This document shows positions 19,140 to 28,226 of a stretch of DNA of 64,000 nucleotides, one piece after another. A program made the translations under genes and the position numbers. The notes below the pieces were generated by a model. That model made no database searches, was not told the origin of the DNA, and saw nothing but the letters and a program-made list of their open reading frames with translations. This DNA is from Bacteroidota bacterium (lineage in GTDB: Bacteria > Bacteroidota > Bacteroidia > Bacteroidales > F082), in NCBI GenBank assembly GCA_024279935.1, contig JAJRQZ010000066.1:21667-85666 (forward strand), in the 5' to 3' direction. The stretch's first letter is position 1. Each line of letters starts with the position of its first letter.

Positions 19140-19281
19140 TTTTAAGTATTTGCGCCAAAGGTAGTGTTTTTTTTTATTGATTGTTCATTCGATTGGGCTG
19201 ACAATAATCGATTAACAAATATTAAGTCGGATATTTAGCAATTCTGCGTAAATTGCGCGACAAATTCATATAGAAATAATC

Positions 19282-20796
19282 ATGCTCGAATTATTAATAT
19301 TTTTGCCCTTATCGTTCACGTTGCCAACCATTTTTGCTTGGGGTGTTTACAAAAAGGCAGGTCGCAGGGGTTGGGAGACCCTCATACCTTTTTACAACCT
19401 TTACGTTTTTGTTAAAATCATTCAAAAGCCCTTATGGTGGTTCTTGCTGTTGTTTTTCCCCTTTATAAATGTTTTTGTTTATATGCTCATGTTGGTCGAG
19501 CTGGCAAAAGCATTCGAGAAGTATAAACTTTTCCAGCAGTTTATAGCAGTGGTCTTCCCCTTTGTTTATCTTCCTTATCTGGGGTTTAGCGAAACAGAGG
19601 TCTTTGTGCCTGAAGAGAAGCGCAGGAAATTCGAAAAAGGCTTTGTCCGCGAATGGGTCGATGCTATAATATTCGCCGTTGTGGCCGCGACGATAATCCG
19701 CACTTTCCTCTTGGAAGCCTATACTATCCCTACATCTTCAATGGAAAAGTCGTTGTTGGTGGGTGATTATCTTTTTGTGAGCAAGATTGCTTATGGGCCA
19801 AAAGTGCCAAACACGCCCTTGTCGTTTCCTTTCGTCCACCATACACTTCCGTTTTCGGAAACCACACCTTCTTTTGTCGAATGGATAAAACTTCCTTATT
19901 TCCGTTTTCCGGGATTTGGTGCTGTTGAAAGATATGATGCGGTTGTTTTTAATTATCCTGATGGTGATACTGTTTCAACGCGTTATCAAAGCAATAAAAG
20001 TTATTATGTATTGAAAAAGGAATTTGGGAGAAAGCGCGTCTGGACCGACAAAAGAAATTTCGGGGATATTGTTTACCGGCCTGTGGATAAGCGCGAAAAT
20101 TATATTAAAAGATGTATCGGCTTGCCCGGTGATTCGCTTCAAGTTGTTGATCGTCAGGTTTATATAAATGGCAAAAAGTCCTTTAACCCGGCTGGCATGC
20201 AATTTCAATATTGGGTAAAGACCGATGGCAGCGGCATTAACCCCCGCATACTTGACGATTTAAACGTTACCGAATTCAGCCGGTCGGGCCAACCCGGATT
20301 ATTTATGTTTGTTTTAACTGATGAGGCAAAAGCCAAACTGGAAAAACTTTCGATAGTGAAATCCATTACGCCTTTCAATGATCCGGCAGGCGAATGGAAC
20401 GAGGCCGTTTTTCCTCAGGATAAAAGATATCAGTGGAACAGGGACAACTATGGCCCAATTTACATCCCAAAGAAGGGCGTGGCTATACCGCTAAATATGG
20501 ATGTCCTTCCGCTTTATGAACGCCTGATAAGCGTTTACGAGGGCAATACGCTGGAAGTTAAGGATAATCAAATATTCATCAATGGTGAATTGGCTAGCTC
20601 GTTTGCGCCAAAACTCGATTATTACTGGATGATGGGCGACAACAGGCATAATTCCGCCGATTCGCGGTATTGGGGTTTCGTGCCGGAAGATCATATTGTC
20701 GGCAAAGCCGAGTTTGTCTGGCTTTCGTTGGATCCAAATAAATCGTTGTTCACAGGCAAAATACGTTGGGATAAAGTTTTCCGGATGGTGAAGTGA
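19282..20796 (+). CDS. lepB: Signal peptidase I with DUF5684-like membrane domain
   Basis: 504 aa, longer than E. coli LepB but typical of Bacteroidota. Residues 1-105 hold three membrane helices of the DUF5684 type (GVYKKAGRRGWETLIPFYN). A membrane anchor at about 126-142 precedes the S26 peptidase domain. The catalytic serine lies in PTSSME (S153) and the general-base lysine in YIKRCIG (K276). GDNRHNSADSR marks the conserved box D/E. Residues of about 295-420 form an insertion within the catalytic domain. It removes signal peptides of exported proteins at the inner membrane. ftsK follows 48 bp later on the same strand. Confidence 0.95.
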   Translation: MLELLIFLPLSFTLPTIFAWGVYKKAGRRGWETLIPFYNLYVFVKIIQKPLWWFLLLFFPFINVFVYMLMLVELAKAFEKYKLFQQFIAVVFPFVYLPYLGFSETEVFVPEEKRRKFEKGFVREWVDAIIFAVVAATIIRTFLLEAYTIPTSSMEKSLLVGDYLFVSKIAYGPKVPNTPLSFPFVHHTLPFSETTPSFVEWIKLPYFRFPGFGAVERYDAVVFNYPDGDTVSTRYQSNKSYYVLKKEFGRKRVWTDKRNFGDIVYRPVDKRENYIKRCIGLPGDSLQVVDRQVYINGKKSFNPAGMQFQYWVKTDGSGINPRILDDLNVTEFSRSGQPGLFMFVLTDEAKAKLEKLSIVKSITPFNDPAGEWNEAVFPQDKRYQWNRDNYGPIYIPKKGVAIPLNMDVLPLYERLISVYEGNTLEVKDNQIFINGELASSFAPKLDYYWMMGDNRHNSADSRYWGFVPEDHIVGKAEFVWLSLDPNKSLFTGKIRWDKVFRMVK

Positions 20797-20844
20797 TCGC
20801 TGTTTGCAAAAAAAAATGTAGGTTTGTGAAAATAATGGTTATCA

Positions 20845-23343
20845 ATGGCAAAAAAGTCGAATAAGCTTAAAGTAGTCCCGGAAAAAAAGACCGAGAAAAA
20901 ATCGGTTTCCAAGAAGAAGGCTGTAAGCAAGCGAAAGTCTAAGACTGCCGAGGCAAAAGGCGGTGGTTTTAAGTTCGATTACAAGTTCCAAAGGGTTTGG
21001 GGCTTTTTCCTGCTGTTAATCTCTATTTATACTTTCCTTTCAATAGCATCTTTTATGATCAACTGGTTCGACTCGAACCCGGGTGCTGATTTGATGAACA
21101 CCCTTTCTTCTTATTTCAGCAAGCATTCCCAGATGGTAGAAACCTGGACGGGAAAGCTAGGGAGTGTTATATCGTCGTACCTGGTGCTTAAAGGTTTCGG
21201 GCTTGGTGCATTCTTTGTTTCTTTTTTGCTAATGGCCATAGGCTTTAAGTTGCTCATTAACATATCGTTGTTTAAAGTCTGGACCTGGTTTCAGCTGCTG
21301 ACTGTTTCGTTGTTGTGGTTGCCTCTGCTCGCCGGTCTTGTTTTCCCGGATCATCCCGAGAATATTCTTGGCGGACTTGTAGGCCGGCAATTAAATATTT
21401 GGCTCACGGATTATATTGGTAAGATAGGCCTGATATTCAGTTTGATATTCGTGCCCGCGGTTTTTATCCTTATCGACTATCAGTTTAATTTCAAGAGGGA
21501 AAAGAAATCAGATAAAAAGCCTTTGCCCAATTCTGCGAAAAAACCTGCTAAACCTGATGCCGATATTTACAATACAATTGAGTTTTCGGTGGACGATGAA
21601 GAAGAGGAACAAGACCTTCCGATAATTGAAGGCAAGAAAAACAACAAGCCGTCAAATGAATTTAAGATTGAACTAGACACGGCCCTTGCAAAAGAAATAG
21701 AAAAAGGCCATACTGATGAAGTCGATGCCATTGAATTTACGGTTGAAAAGCCGAAAGAAGAGAAAATAACCGGGGAAAAAGTCGTTCCGGGAGAACATTT
21801 CGGCCTTGATACAGAATATGACCCTACCTTGGACTTGCCTGACTTCAAGATGCCGCCGATAGACTTGTTGGAGGACTACGGAACCGGAAATATCAACATA
21901 GATACGGAGGAACTTGAACGCAACAAGGTGAAGATAGTGGAAACCCTAAGGAACTATTCCATCGAGATTACCAAGATCAAGGCCACAATAGGGCCAACGG
22001 TAACTTTATATGAAATAGTCCCGGCACCGGGCGTGCGTATTTCCAAGATCAAGAATCTTGAGGACGATATAGCCTTGAGCCTGGCTGCCATGGGCATTAG
22101 GATTATTGCACCTATCCCCGGCAAGGGAACAGTAGGGATAGAAGTCCCGAATAAAAACCCTAACATTGTTTCAATGCGTTCCATTATCGGCTCAGAGAGG
22201 TTTGGCAAGTGCAGATACGAGCTTCCGTTCGGCTTGGGCAAGACAATCTCGAACGAAAGCTTTGTGGCTGATTTAACTAAGATGCCGCATATCTTGATGG
22301 CAGGAGCAACAGGACAGGGTAAATCAGTAGGGCTTAACGCGATAATCGCATCCTTGCTCTATACGAAACACCCGGCCGAACTAAAGTTTGTTATGGTAGA
22401 TCCAAAGAAAGTGGAGTTGACGCTTTTTTCTAGGATAGAAAGGCATTACCTAGCAAAGCTACCTGATTCCGAGGAGGCTATAATAACCGATACGCGCAAG
22501 GTGGTTCGTACGCTGAATTCTCTAGGCATCGAGATGGACCATCGTTACGAACTATTGAAGGATGCGCAGGTAAGAAACTTAAAAGAGTATAACAAGAAAT
22601 TTATTTCCAGGAAACTGAACCCGAACCAAGGGCATAAATATCTCCCTTATTTAGTTCTTGTGATCGACGAGTTTGCCGACCTGATAATGACTGCCGGCAA
22701 GGAAGTGGAAAATCCCATAACCCGTTTGGCTCAGCTGGCCCGCGCCGTTGGGATACATCTTATAATAGCAACGCAGAGGCCATCGGTAAACATCATTACG
22801 GGGACCATAAAGGCGAATTTCCCTGCAAGGATAGCATTTAGGGTTATCTCAAAAGTTGATTCGCGGACGATACTTGACTCAGGCGGGGCCGATCAGCTGA
22901 TAGGCCGCGGCGATATGCTCCTCTCAACGGGCTCCGACCTTATAAGGCTTCAGTGCGCCTTTATCGATACTCCTGAGGTTGACCGACTTACCGAATACAT
23001 CGGTTCTCAGCGGGCTTATCCCGATGCTTTTTCGCTCCCTGAATACTTTGATGAGGAAAATGAAAAGAAAGTTGAGTTTAATTCCGACGACAGGGATGAG
23101 CTTTTTGAAGATGCTGCTTATGTAATCGTGCAAAACCAGCAGGGATCCACGTCTTTGCTTCAGCGCAAGCTTAAACTGGGATATAACAGGGCAGGCAGGA
23201 TTATAGATCAACTGGAGGCCGCAGGCATTGTGGGTGCGTTCGAGGGAAGCAAGGCAAGGGAAGTTAAAGTCGCAAACGAAATGGCCCTGGAACAGTTCTG
23301 GAAAGATTTGGACAGAGAAGACGAATCTCTAAATATAGATTAA
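20845..23343 (+). CDS. ftsK: DNA translocase FtsK
   Basis: 832 aa. A Lys-rich N-terminus and four membrane helices (about 50-215) are followed by an acidic linker and the motor domain. Walker A GATGQGKS is near residue 487 and Walker B LVIDEFADL near 605. The C-terminal winged-helix gamma domain (about 755-820) has the DNA-reading segment QRKLKLGYNRAGRIID. FtsK pumps chromosomal DNA at the septum and helps dimer resolution. Downstream lies a LolA-like gene, an arrangement often seen in Bacteroidota. The linker is short, as usual outside proteobacteria. Confidence 0.96.
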   Translation: MAKKSNKLKVVPEKKTEKKSVSKKKAVSKRKSKTAEAKGGGFKFDYKFQRVWGFFLLLISIYTFLSIASFMINWFDSNPGADLMNTLSSYFSKHSQMVETWTGKLGSVISSYLVLKGFGLGAFFVSFLLMAIGFKLLINISLFKVWTWFQLLTVSLLWLPLLAGLVFPDHPENILGGLVGRQLNIWLTDYIGKIGLIFSLIFVPAVFILIDYQFNFKREKKSDKKPLPNSAKKPAKPDADIYNTIEFSVDDEEEEQDLPIIEGKKNNKPSNEFKIELDTALAKEIEKGHTDEVDAIEFTVEKPKEEKITGEKVVPGEHFGLDTEYDPTLDLPDFKMPPIDLLEDYGTGNINIDTEELERNKVKIVETLRNYSIEITKIKATIGPTVTLYEIVPAPGVRISKIKNLEDDIALSLAAMGIRIIAPIPGKGTVGIEVPNKNPNIVSMRSIIGSERFGKCRYELPFGLGKTISNESFVADLTKMPHILMAGATGQGKSVGLNAIIASLLYTKHPAELKFVMVDPKKVELTLFSRIERHYLAKLPDSEEAIITDTRKVVRTLNSLGIEMDHRYELLKDAQVRNLKEYNKKFISRKLNPNQGHKYLPYLVLVIDEFADLIMTAGKEVENPITRLAQLARAVGIHLIIATQRPSVNIITGTIKANFPARIAFRVISKVDSRTILDSGGADQLIGRGDMLLSTGSDLIRLQCAFIDTPEVDRLTEYIGSQRAYPDAFSLPEYFDEENEKKVEFNSDDRDELFEDAAYVIVQNQQGSTSLLQRKLKLGYNRAGRIIDQLEAAGIVGAFEGSKAREVKVANEMALEQFWKDLDREDESLNID

Positions 23344-23406
23344 TTAAACCGGTGTTGAACCTGGATCAAACCGGCACAACACCATGATTGCGTAAAACTA
23401 TACAAC

Positions 23407-24042
23407 ATGAAGAAATTAGTAATAGTACTGGCTTTGTTATCGGCTGTGCCAATGTTCGGGCAAAGTAATAAGGAAGCGGAAAAACTTGTTAAGGAGGTGA
23501 TAAACAAATTGTCGTCCTACGATAATTTTATGGCCGACCTGTCATACACTATGATAAATATCGAGATGAACATCAATGAAAAGAAAATCGGTAAAATATT
23601 TGTCAGCGGCGATAAATACCGTGTTGAGATGGAAGGGCAGATAATAATATCTGATGGCGAATCTATATGGACCTACCTTGTTGATTCAGAGGAGGTCATG
23701 GTGAGCAGTTCCGCCGACAGCGAAGATGACTTATCACCAACAAAGATATTGACCACCTACGATGACAATTATAAGTCCAGTTTTGACAACGCAAAGAAAT
23801 ATAAAAACTCAAATATAAAGAAAGTGGATCTGAAGGCAAACGAGGACAAAGGCTTCCAGCAGCTTAGCCTGATTATCAATGATAAGGACCTTAGCCTGGA
23901 AAGCTTCTCCATATATGATATGAACGGCAGCGTTTTTACTTATCACATAATTGATTTACAGCCAAACCTGGAATTGCCGGCTGATACTTTTGCTTTTGAT
24001 ACAAGCAGCTACCCTGATGTCGAGATTATTGATATGAGATGA
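23407..24042 (+). CDS. LolA-like outer-membrane lipoprotein carrier protein
   Basis: 211 aa with a signal peptide ending at FGQ (about residue 19). The mature part fits the LolA beta-barrel-like fold: KLSSYDNFMADLSY, then GKIFVSGDKYRVEM and QIIISDGESIWTYL. LolA binds lipoproteins released from the inner membrane and carries them to the outer membrane. It starts 63 bp after ftsK on the same strand. Whether it is the main LolA or a paralogue cannot be decided here. Confidence 0.88.
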   Translation: MKKLVIVLALLSAVPMFGQSNKEAEKLVKEVINKLSSYDNFMADLSYTMINIEMNINEKKIGKIFVSGDKYRVEMEGQIIISDGESIWTYLVDSEEVMVSSSADSEDDLSPTKILTTYDDNYKSSFDNAKKYKNSNIKKVDLKANEDKGFQQLSLIINDKDLSLESFSIYDMNGSVFTYHIIDLQPNLELPADTFAFDTSSYPDVEIIDMR

Positions 24043-24056
24043 TCTTTGCCGGGCCC

Positions 24057-24467
24057 TTAATGTTTATGGCGCCGTTTGTGATGTTCATAGGTAAAACCGG
24101 ATAGCAGGATATACATCCATCCGGCAATTAACAATAAGCCCCCAAAGGGTGTGCTATAATTTAATAAACCTAGTTCAAGCCCTGTTAGCTCAGAAACGGA
24201 AGAAATGTATAAGCTCCCTGAAAACAATATGATTCCGAATAAGAAAAGGTAAAATATTACTGATAAATATGCTCTTTTCAAGTAGCGGTTCATAAATGTT
24301 ACCGATAAAAGCGCCAAGGTGTGAAACATCTGATAATGTACTGCCGTGTCCCAAACCTCAAGTTTCCCTTCCGATATGTTCCCGTTGAGCAGGTGGCTTC
24401 CGAAAGCCCCTAAAATAACCGTCAATGCCCCTAAAATGCCAATGGTGATTAGAAATCTCTTTGTCAT
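24057..24467 (-). CDS. DUF423 family small membrane protein
   Basis: 136 aa with four membrane helices. The N-terminus GALTVILGAFGSHLL and the following WDTAVHYQMFHTLALL are the DUF423 (YgdD/TMEM256-like) signature. Inner-membrane protein of unknown role. Convergent with the LolA-like gene, with 14 bp between the stops. Confidence 0.88.
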   Translation of the reverse strand: MTKRFLITIGILGALTVILGAFGSHLLNGNISEGKLEVWDTAVHYQMFHTLALLSVTFMNRYLKRAYLSVIFYLFLFGIILFSGSLYISSVSELTGLELGLLNYSTPFGGLLLIAGWMYILLSGFTYEHHKRRHKH

Positions 24468-24552
24468 ATAAATAAGTTTAGTATGTTAAAGGCGAAGATA
24501 ATAAAATCAAAATAAGATTAACTTTGCGCAATAAAAAAATTAATAACAGGAT

Positions 24553-24810
24553 ATGAATACTTCAGTTGAAATTAGCTATTACCCCTTGAATGTCGAGTTT
24601 ATTCCCCCCATAAAAGATTTTATCGCACGTTTAAAAAAACATAGTGAGCTGCGCGTTTGCACAAATGGAATGAGCACCCAAGTCTTCGGAAAGTATAAGG
24701 ATGTAATGACGATACTTGCCGACGAGATTGAGGAGTCGTTTGAGCTGCCCCATTCGGTTTTTATATTAAAGATAATCAATGCCGATTTAAATATCGTTGT
24801 TAATGAGTGA
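24553..24810 (+). CDS. YkoF/MTH1187-like thiamine-binding protein
   Basis: 85 aa, the length of single-domain MTH1187/YkoF-like proteins. The beta-alpha-beta pattern is evident: ISYYPL, a helix with FIARLKKH, LRVCTNGMSTQVFG, then a helix and a C-terminal strand. The GMSTQVFG segment is characteristic. These proteins bind thiamine or its hydroxymethylpyrimidine moiety. It overlaps the downstream pnuC start by 8 bp, so the product probably serves that transporter. This makes thiamine a candidate substrate. Confidence 0.8.
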   Translation: MNTSVEISYYPLNVEFIPPIKDFIARLKKHSELRVCTNGMSTQVFGKYKDVMTILADEIEESFELPHSVFILKIINADLNIVVNE

Positions 24811-25513
24811 TTTCATTAATTTCTTTTTAGAGCCATATTTAAACGCAAGCTGGTTGAACATTACCTTAGAGGTTTTAGCCGCCGTTTTTGGCGTCATGAG
24901 TGTTTTTTATGCTCGCCGCGAGAATATCTTGGTCTTCCCGACAGGAATAATCAGCACTGCTATTTATGTTTACCTGCTTTCGCAATGGAATTTATATGGC
25001 GATTTAATAATTAATGTTTATTATACCTTAATGAGCATATATGGATGGTATCAATGGCAGAAAGCCGTTGGGCCCAACAATGGCCATATAAGCATTAGCA
25101 GGACGGGCACAGGCGATAAGCTGAAGGCTTTAGGGATATTCTTGTTTACGTCGGTATTTGTGATTGCGGTTTACAGGCACTATAACGTTATGCCTGATAA
25201 ACTTAATTTCTCCGAGAGCCTTAATTTTGCCGTTGAACATTTAGGCAGTGGCAAACTGAGTGATTTTCGGGAGGCAACACCCTTCCTCGACACTTTTACA
25301 ACCGGGGTCTTCTTTGCGGCAATGTGGTTGATGGCAAATAAAAAAATTGAAAACTGGATTCTTTGGATAGCCGGCAATATTGTTTCTATACCACTTTACT
25401 TTGTAAAAGGATATGGTTTTACGGGCATACAGTACTTCATATTCCTTGTTTTGGCCGTCTTGGGGTATCTTGAGTGGAAGCGCCTAATTGAGGGAAAACA
25501 TGCTGCTACCTAA
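24803..25513 (+). CDS. pnuC: PnuC-family vitamin transporter
   Basis: 236 aa from ATG 24803; an ATG two codons upstream is less likely. Seven to eight membrane helices. LEVLAAVFGVMSVFYARREN and NVYYTLMSIYGWYQW are the PnuC hallmarks (the WxxW substrate-pocket region). PnuC proteins take up nicotinamide riboside, riboflavin or thiamine by facilitated diffusion. The upstream thiamine-binding-type gene suggests PnuT; the downstream NadR-type kinase suggests nicotinamide riboside. Overlaps on both sides (8 and 14 bp) show tight coupling. The substrate is therefore open. Confidence 0.88.
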   Translation: MSDFINFFLEPYLNASWLNITLEVLAAVFGVMSVFYARRENILVFPTGIISTAIYVYLLSQWNLYGDLIINVYYTLMSIYGWYQWQKAVGPNNGHISISRTGTGDKLKALGIFLFTSVFVIAVYRHYNVMPDKLNFSESLNFAVEHLGSGKLSDFREATPFLDTFTTGVFFAAMWLMANKKIENWILWIAGNIVSIPLYFVKGYGFTGIQYFIFLVLAVLGYLEWKRLIEGKHAAT

Positions 25514-26024
25514 GAGGATTTCCATAACAGGGCCGGAATCTACCGGTAAGTCCCAGTTGGCCAGGCAACTAGCCGTTTATTATAAAACTGCTTATGTTGA
25601 TGAGTATTCGCGTGGATTCTTGAATAATAAACATGGATATGATTTTCAAGATATCCTTTCCATAGCAAGAAAACAATTACAAAACGAGAACAAGCTGGCT
25701 GGCCTAACCGATGGGATTTTGTTTTGTGATACGGATATCTTAGTTAACAAAGTATGGTGTGATCATGTTTATAACAATCAGCATAAGTGGATTGAAGAAA
25801 AGTTTATGGAACATGAATATGGTTTATATTTGCTTTGTTATCCCGATTTGGAATGGGAATATGACCCTTTAAGGGAGAACCCCGAAAACAGGGATGAATT
25901 GTTCGGGATATATGAAAGAGAATTGATGACCGCCGGCTTTAATTTTAAAATAGTAAAAGGCAAAGGCAATCTCCGGTTTAAAAATGCCGTTGACATAGTT
26001 GACGATTATTTAAGACCCCAATGA
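25500..26024 (+). CDS. NadR-like (ribosylnicotinamide kinase-type) P-loop kinase
   Basis: 174 aa from ATG 25500, which overlaps the end of pnuC by 14 bp. Walker A GPESTGKS (residues 11-18), then YVDEYSRGFL, a segment found in the kinase domain of NadR. LCYPDLEWEYDPLRENP is also typical of this AAA-annotated NadR-like group. It would phosphorylate the vitamin taken up by PnuC and trap it in the cell. There is no NMN-adenylyltransferase or HTH domain, so it is not a full NadR. The actual substrate (nicotinamide riboside or thiamine) is unproven. Confidence 0.85.
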   Translation: MLLPKRISITGPESTGKSQLARQLAVYYKTAYVDEYSRGFLNNKHGYDFQDILSIARKQLQNENKLAGLTDGILFCDTDILVNKVWCDHVYNNQHKWIEEKFMEHEYGLYLLCYPDLEWEYDPLRENPENRDELFGIYERELMTAGFNFKIVKGKGNLRFKNAVDIVDDYLRPQ

Positions 26025-27226
26025 CTATTAGTAATAGCAATACGGAAAAAATAAATGTGCTTTATTTAAGCAGATGGTATCCGAACAGATACGACCCGAT
26101 GCCTGGTTTGTTTATCCAAAGGCATGCCGAGGCCGCAAATATGTATTGTAATGTGGCAGTGGTTTATGTTCATGCCGTTTCCGGCAATGGTCAAAAGAAA
26201 TACGAAATCGTTTCGGAAAAAATAAACGGCGTCCCCACAGTCAAGGTTTATTATAGTAACAATGTCGGCGATGTTCCATTAATAGGCCGGTTTGTTAAAA
26301 TGTGGAGGTTCTACAGGGCTAATATGTTGGGGATAAGAAGCGTAAAGGAATATTTAGGTCATTTCGACTTAGTTCACATACATATCTTGAGCCGTCTGGG
26401 ATTAATTGGCTTATATTATAAATGGTTCAGGAACATTAATTTTGTAGTTAGCGAACATTGGTCGAGATACCTGACGGCGACGGCCAGTTTTAATGGGTTG
26501 CTCAGGAAGTGGTTCACCAGGCTTGTTGTTAGAAATGCAGCAGCGGTAACAACCGTAACAGCAAATCTTGCCGTGGCAATGAGGTCGCATAAGCTTGAAA
26601 ACAATAATTATATTGTTCTGCCAAATGTTTTAAGCCCCGGTTTTATAAACATAAAAAACAATAACCCCTCCGGGGCGGCAATAAAGAATATCGTGCATAT
26701 AAGCTGTTTCGAGGATAAATCGAAAAATATAAGCGGAATACTTAGAGTTATAAAAAGGCTTGCCGATATGCGCGATGATTTCCATATTGCGATGATCGGC
26801 GACGGGATGGATTATATAAAAATGAAAAAATATGCCATATCCCTGAATATACCTTCCAAGATATTGTCGTTCAAGGGATTGCTCGAAGACAAGGAGCTCG
26901 TAGCCGAAATGGGGAATGCCTCTTTATCGTTGATTTTTAGCAACTACGAAAATTTCCCTGTCGTTATCAACGAGTCGTTTAGCTTGGGCATCGCTGTTAT
27001 TTCGACAAGGGTAGGGGGGATTCCGGAATATGTAAATGATGAAAACGGTATATTGTTGGATGCCGGCGATGAAGAAGAGCTGTTTACAAGGCTTAATATG
27101 TTCCTCGATGATAAATATAGTTTCGACAGCGAGAAGATTAAGCAGAATGCCATAGCCGATTTTAGCATGGAAAATGTCGGCAAGAAGTTAATGGATATTT
27201 ATAAACGCTTTGCTGGCAGGCCTTGA
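26021..27226 (+). CDS. Glycosyltransferase family 4
   Basis: 401 aa, GT-B fold. The N-terminal domain starts with VLYLSRWYPNRYDPMPGLF. The C-terminal donor domain shows FKGLL, a helix, and the retaining GT4 motif ENFPVVINESFSLG (E-x7-E type, about 305-320). It probably transfers a sugar from a nucleotide donor to a glycan or lipid at the membrane's inner face. ATGA overlap with the kinase gene (26021-26024) places it in the vitamin operon, although its function appears unrelated. Confidence 0.9.
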   Translation: MTISNSNTEKINVLYLSRWYPNRYDPMPGLFIQRHAEAANMYCNVAVVYVHAVSGNGQKKYEIVSEKINGVPTVKVYYSNNVGDVPLIGRFVKMWRFYRANMLGIRSVKEYLGHFDLVHIHILSRLGLIGLYYKWFRNINFVVSEHWSRYLTATASFNGLLRKWFTRLVVRNAAAVTTVTANLAVAMRSHKLENNNYIVLPNVLSPGFINIKNNNPSGAAIKNIVHISCFEDKSKNISGILRVIKRLADMRDDFHIAMIGDGMDYIKMKKYAISLNIPSKILSFKGLLEDKELVAEMGNASLSLIFSNYENFPVVINESFSLGIAVISTRVGGIPEYVNDENGILLDAGDEEELFTRLNMFLDDKYSFDSEKIKQNAIADFSMENVGKKLMDIYKRFAGRP

Positions 27227-27232
27227 TGTTTG

Positions 27233-28099
27233 CTATTCATGAAGGGCAAGCATTGGCAGGCTTAGCTTAAAGAAGTCTTTCTTATGGATTTCGTTGCTGA
27301 AAAGGTTGTGGAAGATGGTTGATTTATAGGAGATAAAAGAAATAAGGTCTATTTCATATTCCTCGCAAAACGTTCTCAGGCTGATATCTTTATCGTTGGA
27401 CTCGATAACATTGAAGAATATCTTCCCTTTGGATCTCTCTTCCTGAAATGCTTCTCGAAGGTCGTCGATTTTTTTGTTTAAGTTATTGTCGTTCTTGTTG
27501 ATGTCGAAATGTGTTACGAAAATCTTAATATCCAGATTTCTGAACAAAGTAAATAAAAGCCGTATTTTCATATAATCCATCTCGCTGAAGTTTGTTGTGT
27601 ACATTATATTCCCCGGTTTACTGCATTTGCAAGTTTCAGGAACGGCTATTACGGGTATATGAACTTTTTTCATGATGTTTCTAGCCATACTGCCTTGCAT
27701 AAAACCCTTGTTGCCCAGGCCTTTGGTGCCCATTACCAAAACTTTGGGGGTAAATTTATCACAGATGTTCAATATTTCCCATTCTGCATCACCGCTAATT
27801 ATGCCGGATGAAACAGTGGTGTTTTTAAAACCGCTGTTTTGTGCCAAGGTGTTGGTGAAGTTTAGCAATTCGGTCATGTTCTTATCGGCAACCGACCTCA
27901 GCTGCTCCAAATATTCGGCATTTAAAAAGGCATCAGAGTCGATTCCGGCAGGGAAACTGCTATCGGGAACCATTACCCCGTCAGGTAAAATATGAAATAA
28001 ATGCAATTCGGTATTGTCTGTATTTATCAGGTTAACAGCATATTTACACACATTTTTAGTGTAATCGGAGAAATCTACCGGTATCAATATTCGAAGCAT
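27233..28099 (-). CDS. Universal stress protein, tandem UspA domains
   Basis: 288 aa, two UspA-like halves. The first (1-150) begins ILIPVDFSDY and ends with the ATP-binding motif GTKGLGNKGFMQGSM (G-2x-G-9x-G-S). The second half keeps the fold but lacks this motif, so it likely does not bind ATP. Cytoplasmic stress-survival protein. Convergent with the GT4 gene, with 6 bp between the stops. Confidence 0.9.
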   Translation of the reverse strand: MLRILIPVDFSDYTKNVCKYAVNLINTDNTELHLFHILPDGVMVPDSSFPAGIDSDAFLNAEYLEQLRSVADKNMTELLNFTNTLAQNSGFKNTTVSSGIISGDAEWEILNICDKFTPKVLVMGTKGLGNKGFMQGSMARNIMKKVHIPVIAVPETCKCSKPGNIMYTTNFSEMDYMKIRLLFTLFRNLDIKIFVTHFDINKNDNNLNKKIDDLREAFQEERSKGKIFFNVIESNDKDISLRTFCEEYEIDLISFISYKSTIFHNLFSNEIHKKDFFKLSLPMLALHE

Positions 28100-28186
28100 G
28101 GTATGTAAGTAATAGTCCTTAAAAAAAATCCTGAATAAAAATAAACATAATTGTCGTTAGTTTTTAATATAGCACTACAATTATTT

Positions 28187-28194
28187 TAAATTTG
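28187..28194 (+). promoter_or_regulatory. -7 box (TAAATTTG) of the DUF1573 gene
   Basis: TAAATTTG matches the Bacteroidota TAnnTTTG -7 consensus, 32 bp before the TTG start at 28227. No clear -33 TTTG was found. Position and consensus only. Confidence 0.5.
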
Positions 28195-28226
28195 CAGTTA
28201 TAGTATCGATATCCGGAAAAACTGGT

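Noticed and set aside
24468..24552. TPP riboswitch before the YkoF-like gene
   Set aside because: The gap is only 85 bp, A/T-rich, and lacks the CUGAGA and other conserved TPP segments.
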